DNA from: Tomocerus qinae
Taxonomy: Eukaryota > Arthropoda > Collembola > Entomobryomorpha > Tomoceridae
DNA length: 64,000 nucleotides
Direction of reading: 5' to 3'
Assembly: GCA_020055645.1 (NCBI GenBank)
Contig: CM034547.1
Coordinates: forward strand, 32,990,909-33,054,908
Part shown: piece by piece, positions 24,845 through 35,264 of the stretch
Numbering within the stretch: position 1 is the first letter of the stretch
How the letters are laid out: the number at the start of each line of letters is the position of its first letter
The notes under the pieces: generated by a model
Database searches by the model: none
Seen by the model: the letters and a program-made list of their open reading frames with translations, nothing else
Told to the model about the DNA's origin: nothing
Position numbers and translations under genes: made by a program

Positions 24845-25263
24845 TGTAGTATTTGTAGTATTATAAGATATTGTAATGTACTATCTATAAGGGGAATACT
24901 ATTGTACTATAATAATATAAGGTGCGACATGCGCACGGGGGAGACTGGCTGATTGTAACTGTTGAGCGGTAGCGAAACAGAAGGCAGAAATAAGATTGTA
25001 AAGTCAGTAGTTGGGATCAGTAGAGAATTGGCAGTCTACTCGATCAGGCGAGGAGTAGAGTATTGGCGAGCTACTTGATCAGTCGTTTGGGTCTCGGTCT
25101 GCGAAGCAAGTCTGCACTACTATGGCAGAAATAAAGAGAGACAATTAAGAAGTACTGCAGATTGTCCGTCTATTCATTCCGTGGCATCTTCACCTGACTC
25201 ATACTCAACCCGCCTATCCCTATCTCTTATATCTCTACCATCCGGGTTCACGTCATCCTTACA
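24845..25263 (+). repeat. 3' LTR
   Basis: 419 bp, same sequence as the 5' LTR as far as can be read, with AATAAA at 25130-25135. It is followed by the ATAC target duplication. Confidence 0.93.
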
Positions 25264-25267
25264 ATAC

Positions 25268-26458
25268 ATATTAGATACCAAACTTTACTTTTCCAATCTT
25301 CGGCATACTCGTGTTAACAGAGACTCTAAAATAATGTTATACATAATGCATAGAAAATGAAAATTAAAGGGTATTTGAAAGCGTTTATTACAACAATAGA
25401 CAAAGAATGCATAGTATAGAGAAAAAGTATTATTTGCAGTATATCAAAAAACACGGTGTAGTTATTAAGACTTCCTCTGTTAAAATAATATGGCAGCAAT
25501 TATCAATCTAGGTATGGGTATTCAATATAGGATAGCGTATAAGTAGGTAGTAAGATATTTGGAAGGTAAATAGGTAGGTATAGTTCTTGTGTACATACAT
25601 GTTCATCGCTATAATATTTCGTGTCTTCCGTCAGATTCTACATATTTAATAATCTGTTTTATTGAGGAATTCGTTATCCCTTGCATATTCTTCGATAACG
25701 GATATGATTGGTTACCTCTGATTCAGGCGTCAAGTAAATGCGATGTATATATCTCTAACCACATTACCAACAACTATTACATGAAGATATATAATTAATG
25801 GGGCAGATATCTGTACTGCCACAGCCCACAGCGAAGACTCTGCACGTGAGTGTGTAGATGTACAATGTATACAATCGAATTAAAATGCATACCAGAGCAA
25901 TGATTGTGGCATGGCATTGTGGTATAATTAAGACCAGTAGTATTTAGAGTGAAGCCAGACGAAATTTCAATATCACATGAATAACTAATAAGGATGCTTG
26001 GTTTGGGAGAACTCGTTTTCTCTAGAAATTACCGAACGAAACCCAATGCATGCTTTAATCAAGGCAACTTACATTCAGTAAAAACACTTAAAAAATTATA
26101 AGCTAAAGAAATGGAAAAAAACCTTTTGGGTGAACATTTACAATAGTTACGGATTTTTAAACTAAATATTCATTTGCCCCACCACATACGCATTTATATA
26201 ATAATGCGTATGTATTATGGTTAGGTACATATAATTGTATTGTAGTAATTGTAACCATATCCATATACGTATTCTTATAAAATGTATATAATTATGTGCT
26301 GTAGTGTAATTTAGTGTAAATTGTAGACATTGTATAACTACTATAAAGAAACAGATAGATTAAGTAAACAATGTTGTGTAAGAACAAAGAAATATGTATT
26401 ACCTACTGTGAAGGCACGGTAAGATGAATTTTTATAATACGAGCAAGAAATATTATTT
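25268..26458. other. Gene-free stretch
   Basis: No coding exon or RNA gene was recognised between the LTR element and the 3' end of the PDSS2-like gene. The part nearest 26459 should contain that gene's 3' UTR. Confidence 0.5.
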
Positions 26459-27943
26459 TTACATGATTTCTATTAAAGCCACTAGAGAAGTAGACGCTTG
26501 AGACGCCTGAGAGTTACCTCTTATCTTAGAAATTAACTCAATTGTTTTTATTTTGAGTTGTTCAATTTCTAGGGATGTGTCTTTATCATCGTCATTAGCA
26601 GGATGACTTTTTCGTTCCATTCCTCCATGAACTACCTATATACAATTCCAAAAAAACAGTTTTTACACTTCCTCATTGCAACAACAACTGGAATTACAAA
26701 TAGATATTGGTAATTAAATACTCAAATTGAGAACATGCTTAGAGGATAAAGTTTCCCAGATTCCTAACTAATTATGCAAGTAGTCGCACTCATGATAAAC
26801 TGCACCAAACCAAATATACACAGGGAAATGTCAACACTTACATGTTCTTGTATAATAGTGCCGATAAGAGTTCCTAATTCTTCAGCTATCATTTGAGTAT
26901 CCTTTCCTTGTCCTGAAATTATTGCCACAGAACGAAAACTTTTTCCAATAAGCTGGCTTAGACCAGAATATGCAATATCAAATTCAAATCGCGTGTCGCT
27001 ACTGGTTTTGGGTCGGTTTTCGTTGGAAAACATCATTAATTCTCCGTACTCCATTAAAGCATTAAAGCATAATTCGGCAACTTGAGAATTCTCAATGGAT
27101 CCCGCTTGAGAGTATATTCTAGCTAAAAGCAAATCTCCTATGAGTATTGCCAACTTATTTCCCTTGTGAAGCATCTTTTCAGTAAGTTTGTGTTGTTGAG
27201 AACAATCGGAGTTACTTGTGCAAAGATCTTTTATTTTCTCAGAATTTACATCCATCACAGTAGCATGGAAGATTTGACAGAAGAGCAATATCTCCGCCGT
27301 AATCGCTATCTGATATTGTCTAAAACAAATTAAAGGTTAATTTTGAATCATACATGGAACTACGAAATAGTATTTGTGTCAATTGTGACCACTATTCATA
27401 TAAAATAATGTCAATTTAGTTCAACATTTAGTTTTACTGATTTTCGAGCAGTGTTTGTTTTTCTGTTGACATATTTTGCGATGTCTCACTATGCCCAAAG
27501 AATTTAGCACCCAACATAATAACTCTCGCACTCAACAATGGAGGGGTTAATGCAGCTCCAATTTCTTTTTGTGGGTCACAGTTTTCTAACAAATATCTGT
27601 GACAATATTAAGTAAGCATTATTAGAATAAGGCATGAATTAATCTGAAAATAGGAGTTGAGAGAATTTTTAATGGTATTTGAACATGAATCGATAATAAT
27701 ATCATCATAAATCGTTTATAGCATGAATTTGGGTTAAGTTATTGTACTTTCATTAATATTACAGACTGGTAAGACAGTTTACACTGTAATAGTGGAGACA
27801 GGTGTATAAATAAATAAGAGGGTACTGTATTTGTTTGAGTAGAATACTATTGTCAGCCAAATGCGCATTTAGGTTATGTTTAGTAGTAGTATTTTCCATT
27901 CATACCTGGAAAGATATCGTACAGGATGTAGTTCAATACTCAT
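26459..27943 (-). CDS. Pdss2: PDSS2-like decaprenyl-diphosphate synthase subunit 2
   Basis: Subunit 2 pairs with PDSS1 to make the isoprenoid tail of ubiquinone in mitochondria; the family lacks the usual Asp-rich catalytic motifs. Minus-strand exons, in reading order: 27943-27906, 27596-27438, 27319-26842, 26635-26459, giving 283 residues from the Met at 27943. The best family match is LHKGNKLAILIGDLLLA in the third exon, equivalent to the GNKIAILSGDFLLA segment of animal PDSS2, followed by a helical region with VAELCFNALMEYGELM. No DDxxD is seen. The protein is much shorter than the roughly 400 residues of human PDSS2, and the region before the match is divergent. An in-frame TGA lies four codons before the chosen Met, so the N-terminus must start here or come from an exon with a junction I could not place. 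Two candidate upstream exons are listed separately. Confidence 0.72.
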
Positions 27944-28177
27944 TGACCCCAATCAAGGCAGATACAATCTAACCAGGTAGCCTTTTGCCATAATATTTCA
28001 ATTAAAACTTCACTTTTTTCCTCGATAATCGCAGTGCGTTACCGTTACACTACCGTAACTATGGTCCCCTATTCGGGGTCCCTTACTGAGATACGAATGT
28101 TGGGAATAAAATGGCGATTTTATTCCCAAGAATGAAAAAAGTTAATTTTTGTCAGAAATATTACGGGAAGAGAGTAC

Positions 28178-28967
28178 CTTATATTGTGTTGTTATAGCTG
28201 CCTTGGACCCCAATAGTAACTGTCTGATGTATTCTAAATGTTTATCAAAGAACAATACTTCCAAGAGAGACGGGGCCGATTTATTGGAAAATAGCTGGCG
28301 TGTTGTGGGTGACAGCCATTGCACCGCTTGTCTAGTGATAAAAAATCAATTGAACGCAATATGCATGTACTACACAATGGCATAATAAATATTTACAAAT
28401 TGCTCAGCAAAAATAACGTGGAACAGGTAACATCATCGCGCTTTTTTGTCTTTGACATATATGAGTATCGCATTTATAATACTGCGTAATACTGCAATCC
28501 AATAATAGTAAGGTAGTGTGTATAGGTAAGCATTTTATCAAAATCGATGATTAATAAATATTAGATGACTACATGTACAGGTTTTACTATCTATCCCTGC
28601 AAAAATGTAGTAAATGATGCAATATGTACACTAGGTAAATTAAATTGATAAACCCTTACTGATAAAAAGGTGAATTAAGTTGAGGTATAACATTAAATGA
28701 TCCTTGTCACCAAAAGATGCTAGAAAACTGAACGATAAAATTGAAATTGAACTAATAGGGAATTGTGAATCGGGACTTTATGTTTAGCCAATAGGCAATT
28801 GTGAATTGGTGACATTATGTTTAGCCAAGAAAACTTCTATAGCGCCCAGCTAAGTATGTCAAATTTTAAACTATGCAGTTTTCCCATTAGTGAGTAGTGA
28901 GCAATTAATATTTAATGTAAAACTGATTAATTTATTACCCCTCTAAAGCTGCTGTCCAGCGATCCAT
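28178..28967 (-). CDS. Two tentative upstream exons, possibly the PDSS2-like N-terminus
   Basis: On the minus strand, a Met exon at 28967-28939 (MDRWTAALE) ends in two bases of a Gly codon and joins in phase to 28331-28178, which starts after a pyrimidine-rich acceptor and reads QAVQWLSPTTRQLFSNK onward to a GTACTC donor (51 codons). The segment LEYIRQLLLGS loosely resembles the N-terminal helix of PDSS2 (pattern R-K/Q-L-V-G-S). The downstream donor is phase 0 and does not fit the first secure PDSS2-like exon (27943-27906), so either an exon is missing, the assembly has an error, or this is a separate small gene. It could also be read on to an exon ending at the TGA near 27947. The gene identity is unproven. 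Confidence 0.4.
28754..28826. repeat. Tandem duplication of about 36 bp
   Basis: Units at 28754-28789 and 28790-28826 share AATAGG, AATTGTGAAT and TATGTTTAGCC with a few substitutions and one length change. Confidence 0.7.
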
Positions 28968-29615
28968 TTTTCAAATTTCCCAATGTATGAAGCTTCACTA
29001 ACTGAAGCCTGATGGTGAAATATAAATCTTATGTTATAAATGAGTTTGCAACAGTGCAAAGTTTGCTATTTGAAGTCAATTTAGGTGTAAAATGGGAGGA
29101 AATGAGATGAATTGTAAAAATGAAATAAATGAAACAGAACCTTGCATTTTATTTAAGAATAGGGTCAAAACACACTTACAGTCTTGATATTCTCATAATT
29201 TTAGTATCATTAGTTGATTCATGTGTCATGAACACTATTTCGTGGAGACTGCAAGATATACATAAATACTTAAACGCTTCAATTATGTAATCATAATGCT
29301 ACAAATACATTCACACGCAGTTGACATGGACATGTCTTATTGTTTGATAATTACCTACTTATTAAGGGTTGCGTAATTCCACACGTTATCGTTGTGTGCA
29401 CAGAAAGTATTGCTTATAGTTTGTCATTTTTATGTAATTATTTTTGTGGGTAATAAAGGCTTTAAGATTGCATAGAAGAAACGTGATTATTAGGCATTTT
29501 GCATAGTAGTAGTAGTATGTATGTACCTGAACTTATCTTTTAATTATTGTGAGTACGCGTATTAAGAAGCGTAATCATCCAATAGGCAATGTGGGAATTG
29601 TTTTTCAGAACGTAA
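28968..29615. other. Intergenic stretch, includes SIRT6 3' UTR
   Basis: No exon was recognised. The part next to 29616 must contain the SIRT6 3' UTR; no canonical AATAAA on the minus strand was found close to the stop. Confidence 0.5.
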
Positions 29616-31524
29616 TTAAAATGTTGCTTCATCGCGCTCTGGCTCCGATTTGATTTGTACCGTATCTGTGCTTGCGGATGCCATATCATATTTATTTCGA
29701 CCATCATCCTTCCTTGACTTATTAGTAATACTGGTTCGTAAATCTAACGGCATGATGATGTCATCTTCAGGGTCTTCGTCATTCACATTGAATTTGGGCT
29801 TCGGAATTTCACTTTCATCACTACTTGAATCCTCGTCCCTCTCCGTTCGGCGACGTTTTCGCTGCACTTTAGGCTTATTGTTTCCTTTGCCATTATCCCC
29901 TTTCAGTGATGTCACCGCCTTTTTTAACTTGGATATCGACGAAACTGTGATGGAAAAAGAAATTAAAAAATACATCGAAATAAGCTTAATCGCTTTACGT
30001 GCATTGCTTTACCAGGGATAGTCCATTCAAGAATCCGTGCCTTCATTCGTATGTCTTGAAGTCTTCTTAAAATCTGAGTAGGATCTATTTCTGGACAATA
30101 CGATGGAACATTGACTCCTAGAATACGAACTAATTTTTCTAGTACCCTGTCAACTTGCGTATGTATTACCAAGTCCGCCTTTTTGTGCTAGAAAATACAC
30201 AAATATACAAATTATTAACTATAACAGTATATTTCCTTGCATAATAGAAATATCTTTAAAATACATGTTTCGTTGGCTGAAGGTTAACAATGACCACTTT
30301 GCCTCCATTCTTTTTGGCACGAAGAGGAAGGTTTCCAGCAGGGACAATCTGTAAAGTTGTTCCTAAACTGATACTTAAATCTGAAAGACTGAAAAAAGTA
30401 AAACTTTTATGAGGTTTACTTGGACATGAATATTTCCAAATAAAAGAGCAAAAATGAATCACTAACGTGGAATGCATGTCTGCCATATCAAGGTCACGTT
30501 GTGGGAGATTATGCTCCCAGTCGAGAATATTGTCATGTAGTTTGCCCCGACAAGGTCTTCCGCCAGCTTTAACCCAAGGACAGTTGAGCCCGATTTCTTT
30601 CTGTCCGACTGTAGGCACTGCATTTGGTTGAATAAATTGCCTGTATAGCACAAACATTCTTAGTCCATTACCACTTTTAGAATTATAGATGGGTTTATTG
30701 GTTGTGACTTCTAGCATTGGCGTAACAGTTGTATTAGTATTATGTAATTACTATATAATCCAACAATACCTGTCACAATATGAACACTGGGCTATAAACA
30801 TATTTCCGTGTAACTCCGATATGGATGTTCTTTTGAGACCAGAGCGAAGATGAAGACCGTCTATGTTTTGGCTGATGATATATTTGAGATGTCCTGTATT
30901 ATCAATTATAAACTGTACATATATTAATCCAGAAGATATGACTTAAAAATATGCTTAATGCGGTATAGTACTTTATTTGTATAGAAAATTGTATCCGAAT
31001 CAGCATACCCGAACTTAGCAATCCAGAAAGAGCCATGTGGGTTGTTGTAGGCACTGCAATATCGAACGATGTGTTCATATTTGGTTTTTGACCTTTCTGT
31101 TCCAATGTCCACACTCCATTGGGCCCCCTGTTATGGAACAATGAAATAATAGGAAAGATAATGTAATTTATAATCATATATTTAAAGATGAATAAGATGT
31201 AGTAATGGAAATATACCGGAAATCAGGTATCCCAGCCGCAGTTGATATTCCAGCTCCAGTATGGACAACAACATGCTTAGCAGCTTTGATCCATTCTGCA
31301 AGTTTCTCCACTTTTGCATCCACGGTACTGACGTCATCAAATATCTTAAAATCAATTTAGTCGTTTTTAGATAGAAGAGTGACATTACTTAAATCTTAAG
31401 TATTAGGAACTTTACAACTACAACTAAACCATTTTTGACGATAAAAGTGTTGCATTACCTCCGGGAGTCCCAATTTTCCTTTATTTTCATATGGGGATAG
31501 GCCCTCTGCATAATTGCAAGACAT
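29616..31524 (-). CDS. Sirt6: NAD-dependent deacylase sirtuin-6
   Basis: Nuclear class IV sirtuin that removes acyl groups from histone H3 using NAD+. Eight minus-strand exons in reading order: 31524-31459, 31344-31217, 31127-31009, 30893-30770, 30640-30467, 30388-30265, 30187-30013, 29944-29616, giving 412 residues. The N-terminus [20 protein letters not shown] matches the family. The NAD motif [17 protein letters not shown] spans exons 2-3, SQNIDGLH is followed by the catalytic His at residue 133 (ELHGNMF), and zinc ligands fall at Cys141, Cys144, Cys166 and about Cys176. [15 protein letters not shown] and IVNLQPTKH complete the Rossmann fold. His133 and the first three cysteines have the same numbering as in human SIRT6. 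The C-terminal tail (about 110 residues) is charged, with [14 protein letters not shown] as a likely nuclear signal. Head-to-head with FBPase. Confidence 0.97.
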
Positions 31525-33039
31525 ATTGCAAATAGTAGTAAATACTCAAGTCTTCATTGTCAATTGGTATTTGGGTATTCATTCCTACATCCAAAATTAA
31601 ATAAACATCCACATCAACACAACAACATTACGAATACAACTTACAACTGTAGACAATGTACAGCGAAACTGCATATATCTGCTATTAACTCTGTCAGGTT
31701 ATTTTCTAATGAGCAATAATTTTATAGTGCCATATAAGTATAAACTAATACGATGTATTTACGTAATCTGTTTTAAAAACTAAACACAATTAATAAACCA
31801 TTTTACTATACCATAAATGTAAAAAAGGTAAATATGGTTTGATTGAACTGAAAAATAAGTACCTCGTTGTATTTTGACTAAAGATTTTCAACTTTAGCCA
31901 TTACTAACCACATCAATTTACATAAAGTACATCGCAAAAAAATGAAGATTAAAAGTTTTAACTGTCACTTACAGAATGGAAAATACCCGACGTTTATTAA
32001 GAGTTATCAGTATTGAGAGATCATCTGCAAGCCTTCATATTAAAGTTAAAAATGCTGATCTGTATTAATCAGGTCAAATTATTTTAAACAAATTGTTCGC
32101 ACGCACTCACGCGTTTAATTAGTTTGAAAATATTTATATGCATCCCAAAGAATATCTCCAGCAAGCACATAATTTGTGAGTAGTAGCAACCGACCAGATG
32201 GAGATGGATGTATAGATGTGTAAAGTTCCGCCGTACGCAGTGGGAAGAGCTAAAGAAATAATAATAAACGAACAAGAGAGCCTTTCTTCAATTCTTTTGC
32301 GTGCAGCAAATGCATACTCTTCTTATATGGAAATATGAAGAGTAACCATGCAAAGTGGTTGTAGTGGTTTTGCTGCACATGCACATGAGACATCCGTCAA
32401 GGCATGCATTTAAAAATTAAATGCACATAATAAACTTCTATCAACGTGTACATGTACTTTTTCAAGCATACACAATATACCAGAAAATCTTAATTTATTC
32501 AATTGCCACGTTTGTAAGCAAGGGAGCTAAACATTATTATTATCATCACTTGCTCAGTTCAAACTTCAAAGTACACTTCGAGATTTAGAAATCCGCTTTA
32601 ACCTTAGGATGCAAAAACATTGGCATGATAGTTATATGATTGCACATGGTTTTATGTAAAGCTTTAGATCAACCTCTTCTCCATCTGACTATGAGTTGTT
32701 ATAAGATTCCATTCTAAACAGACTCAGACTTCAGACGTTGCTGCCGGCCAAGTCAAAGTCTATCCTGTATATTGCATAATAAACAAAGCAGGGTCATTGA
32801 CAAATTGACTTTCAGATTTAGATTACAAATCCAACTGAATGTTGATTCACCCCATAGTAAGATAAGAGAAATGACGAACACATAGTTTAGTATACAAATA
32901 CATTCACGTCAACTGTGATCATAACTATACATCGATCTCTGATTCCTTTCAGTATTCATTTGAACTTCTGCTACTACATCCGTTCCTAAACAGATCAAAA
33001 ATATTTTTTCAAAGTAAAGTATTTCAACAACACTGCAAA
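31525..33039. promoter_or_regulatory. Divergent control region between SIRT6 and FBPase
   Basis: The 1515 bp between the two start codons must contain both 5' UTRs and both promoters. No coding exon was recognised, and no core promoter element could be assigned with confidence. Confidence 0.55.
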
Positions 33040-34853
33040 ATGAGTTCCGCTAGCGGTCAAGCCATTGACACCAATTGTATGACACTTACTCGATTTGTTC
33101 TTGCCGAACAGCGAAGACGAGCTCCTGAAGCCACCGGTGATCTTACATTGCTTCTGTCTACAATTCAGTCTGCAGTTAAAGCTATCTCATCTGCTGTCAG
33201 AAAAGCCGGCATTGCTAAACTGTGAGTAATTAGTTACACTAATACGATTCAGAAGTGTTTTTCTAGGCTTTTGTTTCCATTCTGTCTTTCTCATGACCGC
33301 ATGCCCATTTTAAGCATGTAGCTGATTCACAAAAAGCGCACGTAATGTGTTGCCATAAATGTGGTAAACTGGTAAATTGAGATTACATAATTTTACATTT
33401 GGTATTTAGAACTGGAACCCAATCGCTTTTTACCTCCTCTTTTTTTATATACTCGATATTATTTCAATTCACTGCTCGAATTAAACTAAACGAAATAAAA
33501 TCACTAATTTAAGATCTCCACTTCACAACTTTGAAGAAAATTCTAAAGAAAATACAGATGCCTTAAATGAAAATGCTTTTTATTTCTGTCTGCAGGTATG
33601 GTATCGCAGGAGAAACAAATATCCAAGGGGAGGAAGTTAAGAAGTTGGATGTTCTCTCTAATGACTTGTTCATCAATTTACTCCGATCTTCTTTCACCAC
33701 TTGTCTTCTTGTTTCGGAGGAGAATGAAAACATAATAGAAGTAGCCTACTTAATATGTTTAATCTAATAACGTCCAATTTCATTCTTGGACACTAAAAGT
33801 AGTCTCCATATTCCAGGTGGAAACTGAAAGACAAGGGAAATATATTGTTTGCTTTGATCCTTTGGATGGTTCATCCAATATTGATTGCCTTGTTTCAATT
33901 GGATCTATTTTCGGAATTTACAGGTTTTGCATTATTTTAAAGAATGCCCTTCATTATGCATAATTTTATTCCTTGAACTTGTAATATGACTTTTAGTGCA
34001 ATTTGTTTTCCAGGAAAACTTCAGAAGGGCCTCCATCATTGAAAGATGCTTTACAACCTGGACGAAATATGGTGGCAGCTGGCTACGCCTTATATGGATC
34101 TGCGACTGCCCTTGTCCTCTCCACTGGACACGGAGTTCACGGATTCATGCTTGATCCGGTATAGCCACCAATATTAACAAAAATATCATTAATTTTGTAA
34201 CAGTCCATGCATCGTGGTAACATAAGGATAACATTTTATACCAATTCGACTTTTATAGGCAATCGGCGAGTTTATTTTAACAGATCATGACATGAAGATA
34301 CCAGCTAGAGGAAAAATCTATAGCATTAATGAAGGATATGCAGCAACATGGGATGATGCAATTGTTGAATACGTCAATTCCAAGAAAAATCCAACTGTAC
34401 TATACATAAAAATAATTTCACACAGATAAAGTATGCAAACAAAAACGGATTATTATGCCATTATTGTATCTTTAGAACGGAAAACCTTATGGAGCCCGTT
34501 ATATAGGATCAATGGTTGCCGATGTTCATCGTACATTGAAATATGGAGGAATATTCATGTACCCAGCAACCAAAGATGCTCCAAAGGGAAAGGTGCATTA
34601 AGTTTTACTATTTCTATTCTTGATACATTTATAAACACATAACATCCATCTATCTTTTATGCAGTTAAGAATCTTGTACGAGTGCAAGCCTATGAGTTTC
34701 ATCATTGAGCAAGCCGGTGGGACTGCAAGTGATGGCAAAATTAGTATTTTAGATATCCAGCCAAGTGGCATTCATGCACGGTCCCCTATTTTCTTGGGGT
34801 CTAAGGATGACGTTAAAGATGTTCTGGATATTATTGCAAAACATGCAAAATAA
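33040..34853 (+). CDS. fbp: Fructose-1,6-bisphosphatase
   Basis: Cytosolic gluconeogenic enzyme that hydrolyses fructose-1,6-bisphosphate to fructose-6-phosphate using divalent metals. Exons: 33040-33221, 33596-33740, 33817-33923, 34014-34158, 34259-34396, 34476-34592, 34665-34853, all in phase, giving 340 residues, the usual length. The metal motif FDPLDGSSN is at residue 122 onward, following the loop region with the SEEN acidic pair. The substrate-binding segment [19 protein letters not shown] and the downstream GGIFMYPA are intact, as is the C-terminal [11 protein letters not shown] block. The Met at 33040 gives the family N-terminus ([12 protein letters not shown]). No break or missing catalytic residue is seen. 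Divergent from SIRT6 and convergent with NCBP1. Confidence 0.98.
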
Positions 34854-35030
34854 AATAACTATCAAAATGTCGGGACATGAGTCTGGGGATGAGGGAAAAC
34901 TGTAAAAGACTAGTTAGAATCTAAGATTGTAAGCATCTCAAAATTAAATCTGACTATTTCTTCTACGCACTATTAATAATTAATAGTTATGGCTATAAAC
35001 ATTTACTTATATGTACAGAATCGTTTGTGT

Positions 35031-35036
35031 AATAAA
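35031..35036 (+). terminator. AATAAA poly(A) signal of FBPase
   Basis: About 180 bases after the FBPase stop. Confidence 0.6.
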
Positions 35037-35151
35037 AAAATTGTTGTGCCTTTCCAAAAACTATCTATTTTACATCTACTTGTATGACATAATGACAGTT
35101 ACATACAAAATGTGAATTTTGATTTTTAGTAAGCAGTCTACACAACCAGCC

Positions 35152-35157
35152 TTTATT
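35152..35157 (-). terminator. AATAAA poly(A) signal of NCBP1
   Basis: TTTATT on the plus strand, about 110 bases downstream of the NCBP1 stop on the minus strand. It faces the FBPase signal about 120 bp away. Confidence 0.55.
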
Positions 35158-35264
35158 CATGACATCTTATAATATTAAGTATGTTAGCAGTAATACATAA
35201 GCATGTAATTAATTAATAGGAAGTTCTACAGGGACATTAGAATAATATTACAATATATATAACA

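Larger units (their letters stand above)
18990..25263. mobile_element. LTR retrotransposon with near-identical LTRs and non-coding interior (LARD-like)
   Basis: Two 419-bp direct repeats (18990-19408, 24845-25263) begin TG and end CA and read as identical. A 4-bp duplication ATAC flanks the whole (18986-18989 and 25264-25267). A purine tract GAGAAAAGGGG lies just before the right LTR. The 5436-bp interior has no ORF above about 104 codons on either strand and no recognisable gag, protease, reverse transcriptase, RNase H or integrase, so it resembles a large retrotransposon derivative (LARD) moved in trans. The plus strand of the interior is strikingly poor in C. The plus orientation is inferred from the position of the purine tract and the AATAAA in each LTR. 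Confidence 0.9.

Noticed and set aside
29650-30021. 123-codon plus-strand ORF opposite SIRT6
   Set aside because: It is antisense to the last SIRT6 exon and explained by that exon's Ser/Asp/Lys-rich composition.
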